Part shown: positions 33,374-41,252 of the stretch, in pieces
Layout: each line of letters starts with the position of its first letter
Numbering within the stretch: position 1 is the stretch's first letter
Assembly (NCBI RefSeq): GCF_019492185.1
Contig: NZ_JAICCF010000003.1
Span: 992,001 to 1,056,000 of the forward strand
Length of the DNA stretch: 64,000 nt
Direction of reading: 5' to 3'
DNA from: Chitinophaga rhizophila
GTDB taxonomy: Bacteria > Bacteroidota > Bacteroidia > Chitinophagales > Chitinophagaceae
Notes under the pieces: generated by a model
The model's database searches: none
Seen by the model: only the letters and a program-made list of their open reading frames with translations
Told to the model about the DNA's origin: nothing
Position numbers and translations under genes: made by a program

Positions 33374-36190
33374 ATGCAGAAATTTCTATTCACCCTTCTT
33401 TTTTCCTGGATGAGCATGATATGCTTCGGACAGTCCGCCGGCCTGGTGACCGGTAACATCGTCGATAAAAACCAGCAATTATCATTGCCTGGTGCGACGC
33501 TTAAATTAAAACCCGGCAACCATTACACGGTTTCCAACCAACAAGGAAAATTTGAGTTCCTGGGTGTACCTGCTGGTACCTATACACTGGAAGTAACTTA
33601 TATCGGTTATCAGGCGCTCTCTATGGAAGTTGCTGTAAATGCCGGAAAGACAACTGAACTGCATCTGAAAATGGAAGCCGGTGGTATCGCTGGTAAAGAA
33701 GTACTGGTAGTAGGCGATCGCCTCCGTGGACAGGCAAAAGCCCTCAACCAGCAGAGAAACAATCCAAATATTACCAATATCGTATCCGCTGACCAGATAG
33801 GTCGTTTCCCGGATGCTAACGTAGGTGATGCGATCAAACGTATCCCGGGTATCACCATGCAGAATGACCAGGGTGAAGCTCGTAATATCATCATCCGTGG
33901 TCTGGCTCCTGAACTGAACTCTGTTACGCTCAATGGTGACCGTATCCCTTCTGCTGAAGGCGACAACCGCCGTGTTCAGATGGACCTGATCCCTTCCGAT
34001 ATGGTTCAGACCATAGAAGTTAACAAAACCCTCACCCCCGATATGGATGCTGACGCCATCGGTGGTTCTGTTAACCTCGTAACCCGCGCAGCCCCCAATG
34101 GCTTCCGCGTATCTGCTACTGCTTCCGGCGGTGTAAACCCAATCCGTGGTAAAGCTTTATATACCGGTGGACTGGTACTCGCTAACCGCTTTGCAAAAAG
34201 TAAACTGGGCGCTGTAGTAAGTGCTTCCTATAATAATAATGACTACGGTTCTGATGACGTAGAAGCTACCTGGAGCAAAGATGACTTCGGAAATGCCTAC
34301 ATTTCAGAATCGGAGATCCGTAAATATGATGTACAGCGTATCCGCAGAAGCGTATCTACTGCACTGGATTATAAGATCAATGCAAAAAATACCCTCTACG
34401 CTACCGCAATGTACAACTGGCGCGATGACAGGGAAAACCGTTACCGCCTCCGCCTGACGGGTATCGAACCTGAATACGACGGTAATGATGCTATTACTGG
34501 TTACACCGGTTCCGTACGTCGTGAGACAAAAGGTGGTATCGATAATGGCCGTAACAAAAACCGCCGTCTGGAAGATCAGCGCGTGCAGAACTACTCATTA
34601 CGTGGTGAACACCTGCTGGGTAGCAAAATAGACCTGGATTGGTCTGCCAGCTATTCCAGAGCAAGTGAAGACAGACCTAACGAACGTTACGTTGAATTTC
34701 GTGCTCCGTCAAGCGCTATCAACATGGATATCGCTGACCCACGCTTCCCGCTGGCTACCGCTCCTTCTCTGAGAGACGAAGATTTTGCTTTCAGATCTAT
34801 GAGCGAAAACCATGACTTTACCAAAGAAGACGAATTTGGCTTCAAACTGAACCTCCGCTTCCCACTCAGCGTAGTGCCAGGCCAGAAAGGTCGTCTCCGT
34901 GTAGGTTCCCGCCTGCGTCTGAAAGACAAAGAAAGACTGAATAATTACTTCGAGTACGAACCACTGACTGATATCGGTAACCTTGCCCAGATCGCTAACC
35001 TTCACGTAGATGGTAAAGGCTATCAGCCAGGCGATAAATATGTACCAGGTACTTTTGCTACAAACAGATTCCTGGGTGGCCAGCAGCTGAATGATGCTTC
35101 TAAATTTGAAAAAAGTGACGTCCCTGCAGAATACCTGGCCGTTAACTTTAACGCGAAAGAAAGAATCTCTGCCGGTTACATCCGCTGGGATCAGGATATC
35201 ACCAGACAATTATCTGTAATTGCAGGTGTGCGCGTTGAAAATACCCACATCGAATATGAGGGTAACATTGTAGCGGAGGAAGAAGAACTGGAAGGTAAAC
35301 GTTCTGTTACAAACAGCTATACAAACGTATTGCCTGGCGTTACATTCAAATACAATGTGAATAACGACCTCGTACTGCGTGCTGCAGCAACTACTTCAAT
35401 TGCTCGTCCTAATTATTACGATATCGCTCCTTACGTAAGCAGCCTTGCTGATGATGCAGAGCTGAGCGCAGGTAACCCTCAGCTGAAAGCTGCATATGCC
35501 TGGAACTTTGACCTGATGGCAGAACAATACTTCAAATCTGTAGGTATCTTGTCTGGTGGCCTGTTCTACAAGAGCATCAGCAACTTTATCTACACTTACA
35601 GAGACAATACTTACACCAGAGAGAAGTTTGCGAACGATTACAAAGACGTAACAACCAACCCTATCCCTGCGGGTGAAGAGTGGGTATACAAACAGGCACG
35701 TAACGGTGACAACGTAAGAGTATACGGTTTTGAAGTTGCCCTGCAACGCCAGCTGGACTTCCTGCCAGGTTTCCTCAAAGGCTTCGGTGTGTATGTAAAC
35801 TATACTTATACCAAGTCTAAAGCAGACGGTATTTTCAACGCAGACGGAGACAAACGTGCCGACGTAACATTGCCAGGTACTGCACCACACATGTTTAACG
35901 CGTCACTGTCTTACGAAAACCCTCGTTTCACAGCAAGATTGTCTGGTAACTATGCGGCTTCTTACCTGGATGAACTGGGTGGCGACAGCTTCGACGATCG
36001 TTTCTATGATAAGCAGTTTTTCCTGGATCTGAACGCGTCTTTCAAACTGACTAAAACACTGCGCGTATTCGGTGAAGCAAATAACCTGACCAATCAGCCA
36101 CTGCGCTACTATCAGGGTATCTCTTCCAGAACTATGCAGGCTGAATACTATCGTCCGAGATACAACTTCGGTATCAAGTTCGACCTGTAG
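33374..36190 (+). CDS. TonB-dependent outer-membrane receptor
   Basis: A 938-residue receptor for active uptake across the outer membrane. A signal peptide (about 1-20, ending CFGQS) is followed by a carboxypeptidase-regulatory-like domain at about 25-105 (GNIVDKNQQLSLPGATLKL, FEFLGVPAGTYTLEVTYIGY). The plug domain comes next at about 120-240, with RFPDANVGDAIKRIPGITM and the IIIRGLAPELNSVTLNGDRIP core, and then a 22-strand barrel ending with the aromatic RPRYNFGIKFDL. No SusD partner follows; instead a phytase lipoprotein gene starts 30 bases later. That makes inositol phosphate or its products the likely cargo, which is inference from context. Confidence 0.95.
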   Translation: MQKFLFTLLFSWMSMICFGQSAGLVTGNIVDKNQQLSLPGATLKLKPGNHYTVSNQQGKFEFLGVPAGTYTLEVTYIGYQALSMEVAVNAGKTTELHLKMEAGGIAGKEVLVVGDRLRGQAKALNQQRNNPNITNIVSADQIGRFPDANVGDAIKRIPGITMQNDQGEARNIIIRGLAPELNSVTLNGDRIPSAEGDNRRVQMDLIPSDMVQTIEVNKTLTPDMDADAIGGSVNLVTRAAPNGFRVSATASGGVNPIRGKALYTGGLVLANRFAKSKLGAVVSASYNNNDYGSDDVEATWSKDDFGNAYISESEIRKYDVQRIRRSVSTALDYKINAKNTLYATAMYNWRDDRENRYRLRLTGIEPEYDGNDAITGYTGSVRRETKGGIDNGRNKNRRLEDQRVQNYSLRGEHLLGSKIDLDWSASYSRASEDRPNERYVEFRAPSSAINMDIADPRFPLATAPSLRDEDFAFRSMSENHDFTKEDEFGFKLNLRFPLSVVPGQKGRLRVGSRLRLKDKERLNNYFEYEPLTDIGNLAQIANLHVDGKGYQPGDKYVPGTFATNRFLGGQQLNDASKFEKSDVPAEYLAVNFNAKERISAGYIRWDQDITRQLSVIAGVRVENTHIEYEGNIVAEEEELEGKRSVTNSYTNVLPGVTFKYNVNNDLVLRAAATTSIARPNYYDIAPYVSSLADDAELSAGNPQLKAAYAWNFDLMAEQYFKSVGILSGGLFYKSISNFIYTYRDNTYTREKFANDYKDVTTNPIPAGEEWVYKQARNGDNVRVYGFEVALQRQLDFLPGFLKGFGVYVNYTYTKSKADGIFNADGDKRADVTLPGTAPHMFNASLSYENPRFTARLSGNYAASYLDELGGDSFDDRFYDKQFFLDLNASFKLTKTLRVFGEANNLTNQPLRYYQGISSRTMQAEYYRPRYNFGIKFDL

Positions 36191-36220
36191 TTTGTTGTTG
36201 TTTAAATTAGATAAGACATA

Positions 36221-37273
36221 ATGTTAAAGAATATCTTAGCGCCTTTAAGCGGTCTCTTAATCTTCAGTGCATGTCAGGTAAATTCAGCGAAGACCGTGGT
36301 AAGGGAAGATGGTATAAAGCCTGCTGTTGTTACACAGGAAACCGGTCACGATACCGACGATCCCGCCATCTGGATCAATAAAACAGATACGTTGAAAAGC
36401 CTCATCATAGGCACAGACAAGGATAGTGATGGTGGATTATATGCCTTTGACCTTGAGGGGAAAATCGTCAACAAAGTACTGGGCCTGAAACGCCCTAACA
36501 ATGTGGACATCGCTTACGGCTTTAAATTGAATGGTCAGCTCATTGATATTGCTGTGCTGACTGAACGCGAAACAAACAGTATCCGCATATTCCGCCTTCC
36601 TGATCTCGCACCAATAGATAATGGCGGCATCCAGGTCTTTACCGGAGAAAAAGAGCGTGCACCAATGGGCATCTCTTTGTACACACGGCCTGAAGACAAA
36701 GCCATCTTTGCTGTGGTAGGCCGTAAAAGTGGTCCTGCTGAAGGCTACCTCTGGCAGTACCGCCTACTAGATGTGAATGGTGTGGTTAAAGCAAGTTTGG
36801 TAAGGAAGTTTGGCGCTTACAGTGGTAAAAAGGAAATCGAATCTATCGCTGTGGATAACCAACTTGGATACATTTATTACTCTGATGAAACTGTCGGTGT
36901 ACGTAAGTACATAGCCGATCCTGCCAAATGGGATAATAAAGAACGCGCGCTGTTTGCAACAGAAGGATTCGTGTCCGATCATGAAGGTATCTCTATTTAC
37001 CCTACATCCGATTCTACAGGATATGTACTGGTATCCAATCAGCAGAACAATTCATTCATGGTGTACAGAAGAGAAGGAGAGAATGGTGCCGCGGATGAAC
37101 ATAAGCTGATCGCTGAAATACCAGTATCCACACTGGAAAGTGATGGCTCTGACGTAACAGCTGTACCGCTGGGAAGCAAATTCCCAAAAGGGATGTTTGT
37201 TGCGATGAGCAATGGGAAAGTATTCCATTATTATTCCTGGGAAGATATACTAGCGAAGATCAAGGACAAATAG
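36221..37273 (+). CDS. Beta-propeller phytase lipoprotein (3-phytase)
   Basis: A 350-residue secreted phytase that releases phosphate from inositol hexakisphosphate with Ca2+. The N-terminus is a lipoprotein signal with lipobox FSACQ, Cys18. Beta-propeller phytase signatures include HDTDDPAIWIN near 46-56, IGTDKDSDGGLYAFDLEG near 66-83 and NVDIAYGF near 93-100. Later blades carry RAPMGISLY, KEIESIAVDNQLGYIYYSDE and VSDHEGISIY, with the acidic residues expected for calcium and phosphate binding. It is almost certainly cotranscribed with the upstream TonB receptor. A terminator follows. The protein is probably displayed on the outer membrane surface or held in the periplasm. Confidence 0.93.
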   Translation: MLKNILAPLSGLLIFSACQVNSAKTVVREDGIKPAVVTQETGHDTDDPAIWINKTDTLKSLIIGTDKDSDGGLYAFDLEGKIVNKVLGLKRPNNVDIAYGFKLNGQLIDIAVLTERETNSIRIFRLPDLAPIDNGGIQVFTGEKERAPMGISLYTRPEDKAIFAVVGRKSGPAEGYLWQYRLLDVNGVVKASLVRKFGAYSGKKEIESIAVDNQLGYIYYSDETVGVRKYIADPAKWDNKERALFATEGFVSDHEGISIYPTSDSTGYVLVSNQQNNSFMVYRREGENGAADEHKLIAEIPVSTLESDGSDVTAVPLGSKFPKGMFVAMSNGKVFHYYSWEDILAKIKDK

Positions 37274-37295
37274 AAGGGAGTTATACAATAGCATC

Positions 37296-37327
37296 AAGGC
37301 GTCTCAATCGGGACGCCTTTTGCTTTT
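37296..37327 (+). terminator. Terminator after the phytase gene
   Basis: AAGGCGTC (37296-37303) pairs with GACGCCTT (37312-37319), 8-base loop, tail TTGCTTTT. Confidence 0.75.
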
Positions 37328-37414
37328 ACAGCATGCCTGATATGTTCAGTGCTGATACTTTGCGGATGTCCGCAATAACGTCAGTTGCCCCTGATTATTA
37401 TCATCTGTGAAGGG

Positions 37415-37454
37415 AAAAAAAGTATATAATCATACTTTTTTTAGGTTATATTTG
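37415..37454 (+). promoter_or_regulatory. Promoter region of the SdpC-like gene
   Basis: TATATTTG at 37447-37454 is an exact -7 match about 93 bases before the start. Just upstream, 37415-37442 holds perfect 11-base AT-rich arms (AAAAAAAGTAT and complement) that may be an operator or a weak terminator. No -33 TTTG is clear. Confidence 0.45.
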
Positions 37455-37547
37455 TTTGTATACCATTAGACATAACATATACCATTCACACGCCACGAGG
37501 ACCCATTATGATGAACTAGTCGCTTTGTTCACTTTTAATAAAATACC

Positions 37548-38144
37548 ATGAAGCTCAGTTTAACCCGTAGACCCCTGATGGTCTTTACAATTGTCCTTGC
37601 CTGCACAGGCATTGGTTTGGCTTACAATCATCACGCTACAGCCAAAAAGATTACCAAAAAAGACTATTCAGGCGAGGCCCTGTTTGCTGGAATCCTCTTT
37701 ATGAAAGGGGAAGTGGCCAGTAAAATTCCTATGTGTGTAGACATGCAGCAGATTCTCTCCAAACACCCGGAAATAGGAGAGTCTGATGAGTCAGTAACCC
37801 GTCTGATGAACGTCCTGAAACAGGAAGACGCTCATTACTTCGAGCACTTTAAGTCAGTCATTACCAGCGGTGATGTTGCTGCTATTGATCAGGAGCTTGT
37901 AGCTGCCGCTAAACTGGTAGAAACAAAGCGCAATGAACTGCAGTTGAAAGCAATATCCAAGGCTGATACCCGCTCAGAAGATCTGGGCATCGACCTGGTG
38001 CCAACCAGAGACTTCGACCTTGGCCCTAATGGTGGAAGTGTAAGAGAAGTAGTATTCTCAACCAAGAGTAACGCTCACACTGGCAACCAGTTACACCGGG
38101 AAATTCTGGCCTCTCAGATTGCCGAGAATTTTAGCCTCCTGTAA
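37548..38144 (+). CDS. SdpC-like antimicrobial peptide precursor (atypical C-terminus)
   Basis: A 198-residue exported protein. The signal peptide (LMVFTIVLACTGIGLA) is followed by DYSGEALFAGILFMKGEVASKIP at about 39-61, which aligns with FSGEDYFRGLLFGQGEV in Bacillus subtilis SdpC, the precursor of the cannibalism toxin SDP. Downstream helices (LKQEDAHYFEHFKSVITSGD) also fit. In SdpC a hydrophobic segment with two cysteines is excised as the toxin; here residues about 140-198 are hydrophilic with no cysteine, so either the mature product differs greatly or this protein has another role. Homologues of SdpA, SdpB and SdpI lie 2-4 kb downstream, which strongly supports the family call. Confidence 0.75.
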   Translation: MKLSLTRRPLMVFTIVLACTGIGLAYNHHATAKKITKKDYSGEALFAGILFMKGEVASKIPMCVDMQQILSKHPEIGESDESVTRLMNVLKQEDAHYFEHFKSVITSGDVAAIDQELVAAAKLVETKRNELQLKAISKADTRSEDLGIDLVPTRDFDLGPNGGSVREVVFSTKSNAHTGNQLHREILASQIAENFSLL

Positions 38145-38171
38145 CAGGAATACCAATTTCTATCACTCTTT

Positions 38172-38348
38172 ATGATCAGGACGACTTATCTGTCAGCATC
38201 GCTGTTGCTGCCAACAGGCACTGCTTTGCCTGTATATGATTGGCCGCCCCCTAATGGCTATTGCCGGAAGCAGTACCGGGTGCTGTCTTCCGGTGATGGT
38301 CATGATTACTATATTGCTGTAGTCCCCCAGACTACGCGATATGCATAA
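38172..38348 (+). CDS. Possible 58-residue secreted peptide gene in the SDP-like cluster
   Basis: An ATG frame starts 27 bases after the SdpC-like stop. It begins MIRTTYLSASLLLPTGTALP, which could act as a short signal peptide, followed by YDWPPPNGYCRKQYRV and a tail with one cysteine in total. No family is recognised and there is no second cysteine for a disulfide. Its position makes it worth noting as a candidate peptide product, but a chance frame is equally possible. The remaining bases up to 38477 show no other feature. Confidence 0.2.
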   Translation: MIRTTYLSASLLLPTGTALPVYDWPPPNGYCRKQYRVLSSGDGHDYYIAVVPQTTRYA

Positions 38349-38477
38349 CTTATACAGTATTATGCCAGGATCATTACCAGCAAATAAAAGCGGCGTTATC
38401 CTAGTACGCTGCCATCGACTAAAGCACTGTGCTCACTGCATGCTGCCTTTACGTATTATCCGCAAAGCAGCATTGCC

Positions 38478-40271
38478 ATGGTGGTGAAAACAATTACAAT
38501 TCTATCTTGCTGCTGCCTCGCTCTTATGCCGTTGGTAGCCTATTATCCGTTACCATTCGTAACTGCCGGAACAGAAGGGCTCATCCTGCTTTTATACTCG
38601 TGTATAGTAAGTATCACAGCTGCCTTGTCAGGCAATGCCCGTCCATTATCCCTGTCGCCTGCCATACCGATCTGTGGCCTGATATTATGTGCTTATCTGT
38701 TATTGCGTACCGATGTTACCACAGGCTCTCAGCCCGACAAGGCGCTGGTGATGATACCTGCGTTTGCCGGCTTGCTATTTGCCCTTCCTATACTTATCAA
38801 TCAGACAAATACCAGGCGTCTGCTGATCAACATCATTACGTTGATCACCCTCTTTGAGTCCATTCTCGGACTGCTTCAATTTGCACACTTTGTTGACTAC
38901 AAGAATACCGACTTTATCGCTGGTGGCTCTATGATGAACCCCGCTGTATATGGTAACTTCCTGTCGTTAGTAATTCCTTTTTTATTTGCTGTACTACTGC
39001 TGCGCAAACAGGCAAAGACTACCTCTTTTGTGAGCGCATTATTGACAATTACCCTGCTGTCAGGTATGGCCGCAGTTATGATATCTTCTGCCCGCACTTC
39101 CTGGATAGCGATTGCTGCGGGTATAACGGTTGTCCTATTATATCATTACCGGCAGCTGTTATGTCAGCACATACTACATTCCCGAAAACTGACATTGATA
39201 ACAGCTATGTCATTCATTACTATTGTGGCGATGTTGATGATGTGGTTATTACAGTATAAGTCTGCCTCTACATCCGGCAGGATGTTTATCTACAGACAAA
39301 GCCTCAGTCCATTGGCAGCAAATCCGATTACAGGTGTAGGACTTAATAAGTTTGGGGTAGCTTATAATCTGGCACAGGCGGAATACTTCAAACAGTCTAC
39401 CAGCGATAAAGCAGAAATACTACATGCCGACAATATCAATATAGCACCCGGAGAATGGTTACAACTAAGTGTTGAAGCAGGCCTCATTGGCGTGATACTG
39501 GGTCTGCTAGCCTTTGCAGTATTATTATTCATACTGATAAAACAGTTGCGTAGTGCAGATGAGGCGATGATACCACTATATATCGGTGGAATAGGTACGC
39601 TTGTAGCGCTATTTTACTGCATGTTGTTTTCCTACCCATTACATACTTATCCTGTCGTTGCCATACTACTGCTGATATTGTCTGTACCACTTAGTGATAC
39701 AACCGCCATCCGGCAATATCCTGCTGGAGTTTATAGACAATGGATAGCTAAAGGTGTATTAGTAGCTGTATGTAGTGTAGCCCTCAACTGGCAGTTGCGT
39801 ATTGGCAATGCGGAGCGGAAGTGGCTACACCTGCAGCATAGTACCTTCTGGTTGAACTATAAGGCAATAAAGCCAGAATATGAACAGCTGCTGCACCTGC
39901 TTGATAGCAATTTTGAATTTCTGTCAGATTATGCGTCGCTGGCTTATCAAAATGGCGACTACCAGACTTCTCTGCGGGTATTGAATAAGGGCAAAAGATT
40001 GTTCAGCAGTTACCTGGCATATATGTATGCCGCATGCTGCTATCAGCAATTGAAAGATACAGATAAGGCATTCACTCAATTCAACATCGCCTGTAATATG
40101 GCACCTAACAGATTTCTTCCGAAGTATCGCTTTTTTCTTTTTCTGGTCGAACAAAAGCGATTCAGAGAAGCGGCCATACTCCGGCAGGAAATCAATTCCC
40201 TGCCCGTAAAAGTGCCGGGAAAAGAAGTCAGTTTTATAAAAGATAAAGTAAATGAAGTCGTGTTATTGTAA
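38478..40271 (+). CDS. O-antigen ligase/polymerase-like membrane protein with C-terminal TPR
   Basis: A 597-residue membrane protein with about 11-12 hydrophobic segments. The Wzy_C/WaaL-like core includes ISSARTSWIAIAAGI near 200 and, in the large periplasmic loop, TSGRMFIYRQSLSPLAANPITGVGLNKFG near 273-300 with the conserved Arg and His (AEILHADNIN). A soluble C-terminal part (about 455-585) carries TPR-like repeats (YASLAYQNGDYQTSLRVLNKGKRLF). This family transfers glycans from polyprenyl carriers to lipid or, in PglL-type forms, to protein. Lying inside an SDP-like cluster it could modify the peptide or the surface, but that is speculation. Its last 9 bases overlap the opposite-strand SdpI-type gene. 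Confidence 0.8.
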   Translation: MVVKTITILSCCCLALMPLVAYYPLPFVTAGTEGLILLLYSCIVSITAALSGNARPLSLSPAIPICGLILCAYLLLRTDVTTGSQPDKALVMIPAFAGLLFALPILINQTNTRRLLINIITLITLFESILGLLQFAHFVDYKNTDFIAGGSMMNPAVYGNFLSLVIPFLFAVLLLRKQAKTTSFVSALLTITLLSGMAAVMISSARTSWIAIAAGITVVLLYHYRQLLCQHILHSRKLTLITAMSFITIVAMLMMWLLQYKSASTSGRMFIYRQSLSPLAANPITGVGLNKFGVAYNLAQAEYFKQSTSDKAEILHADNINIAPGEWLQLSVEAGLIGVILGLLAFAVLLFILIKQLRSADEAMIPLYIGGIGTLVALFYCMLFSYPLHTYPVVAILLLILSVPLSDTTAIRQYPAGVYRQWIAKGVLVAVCSVALNWQLRIGNAERKWLHLQHSTFWLNYKAIKPEYEQLLHLLDSNFEFLSDYASLAYQNGDYQTSLRVLNKGKRLFSSYLAYMYAACCYQQLKDTDKAFTQFNIACNMAPNRFLPKYRFFLFLVEQKRFREAAILRQEINSLPVKVPGKEVSFIKDKVNEVVLL

Positions 40272-40595
40272 ACGCTTTTCCGTACGCAGGAAAATAACCA
40301 ATACCGCAATGATGACTGATACAGGTGTAAGTATGGATAACAGCAATGTGTTATTCACCAGTAATGCCACTGTTGCACCCGCTACCATCAGTATGATGCC
40401 GGAGATTAACAGCAGCTGTGTGGAGTAAGCATTAGCTGTCTTCCAGTTCTGGTCACTCCGCATGGATTTGGTTGTTCTGTAACCGTAAACAGGATTGATA
40501 TGTGCTGGTGGAAAACGCTTCGTAATAATTGCTGCAACTACGAATATCAGGCCGGGCAAAAATGGAGACATTAACAGCGCTTCGATTAATGGCAT
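40263..40595 (-). CDS. SdpI family immunity protein
   Basis: A 110-residue membrane protein with three hydrophobic segments. The family signature appears as NPVYGYRTTKSMRSDQNWKTANAYS at about 36-60, the GYRTxxSMxSxxxWxxAN pattern of SdpI/YhfL proteins. In B. subtilis SdpI protects the producer from SDP and also signals to the repressor SdpR; no SdpR-like regulator is seen here. The gene is on the opposite strand to the rest of the cluster and diverges from sdpA with a 78-base gap. Start could be 40595 (MPLIEALL) or 40571 (MSPFLPG). Confidence 0.85.
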   Translation of the reverse strand: MPLIEALLMSPFLPGLIFVVAAIITKRFPPAHINPVYGYRTTKSMRSDQNWKTANAYSTQLLLISGIILMVAGATVALLVNNTLLLSILTPVSVIIAVLVIFLRTEKRLQ

Positions 40596-40673
40596 ACACG
40601 TGGGTTTTACTATCTAAAAATAACTGTATTTATCCAATTATGAGACAATATATACTGCTGTTACCAGGTAAAA

Positions 40674-41252
40674 ATGATCTTTCCCATGAATGAAACAAAC
40701 AGGTTAAGAGCTTTGCTGCTCGTTATTGCGGCAGTTGCTGCGGCCATAATAGTGATGATCGCTATTAACGCTCTGCCGGAAAGCGCTATCAACAGAAATG
40801 AAACTTCCCGGGTAAATATGGTCTCGCTTGCACCACAGGGCTGGGCTTTCTTCACCCGTAATGCACGGGAGGAAAAGTATTTTATCTACCAGCAACAACC
40901 TGACAGCTCGTGGCAACTGGCCAGTGTACCCGGTGCAAGCCTGCGCTATCTGTTTGGTCTGAACAGGAAGGGGCGTGCATCCTCACTGGAATTGAAAGGA
41001 TTGGTAGGCCAGACTACGGATAGCATGTGGGTTAATACCAATAAAAAAATTGAGGCCTTTTTTAGTGCTACTGCTACTCCTCTTCCTGTATATGCTGTTA
41101 AAAACCGTTGTCCTGACCCGGTATTCACTGGTAATATCCTTATTCAGAAAAGGCAGCTGGTGCCCTGGGCATGGGCGAACCTGAACCGTGAAGTTATTAT
41201 GTCATCCAAAGTAGTAAAATTGTATGTTCAACATGTTCCTGCAAAGCATTGA
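40674..41252 (+). CDS. SdpA family antimicrobial peptide system protein
   Basis: A 192-residue protein with one N-terminal membrane segment (ALLLVIAAVAAAIIVMIAINAL at about 12-33) and an outside-facing domain. The family signature SLAPQGWAFFTRNAREEKYFIY is at about 50-72. In B. subtilis SdpA acts with SdpB to process SdpC into mature toxin. The gene overlaps sdpB by 29 bases, the normal arrangement for this pair, so they are cotranslated. Several Trp residues and an NRCPDP segment in the last third are family-like. The start may be the ATG at 40674 or, six bases... more exactly, four codons later (MNETNRL). Confidence 0.85.
   Translation: MIFPMNETNRLRALLLVIAAVAAAIIVMIAINALPESAINRNETSRVNMVSLAPQGWAFFTRNAREEKYFIYQQQPDSSWQLASVPGASLRYLFGLNRKGRASSLELKGLVGQTTDSMWVNTNKKIEAFFSATATPLPVYAVKNRCPDPVFTGNILIQKRQLVPWAWANLNREVIMSSKVVKLYVQHVPAKH

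Noticed and set aside
37415..37442. AT-only inverted repeat as a second terminator of the phytase gene
   Set aside because: A GC-rich terminator already lies at 37296-37327; the AT-only stem would be weak and is listed with the promoter region.
38429..38857. 142-codon frame on plus overlapping the ligase gene
   Set aside because: It is a shadow of the ligase reading frame, with no hydrophobic periodicity or family match.
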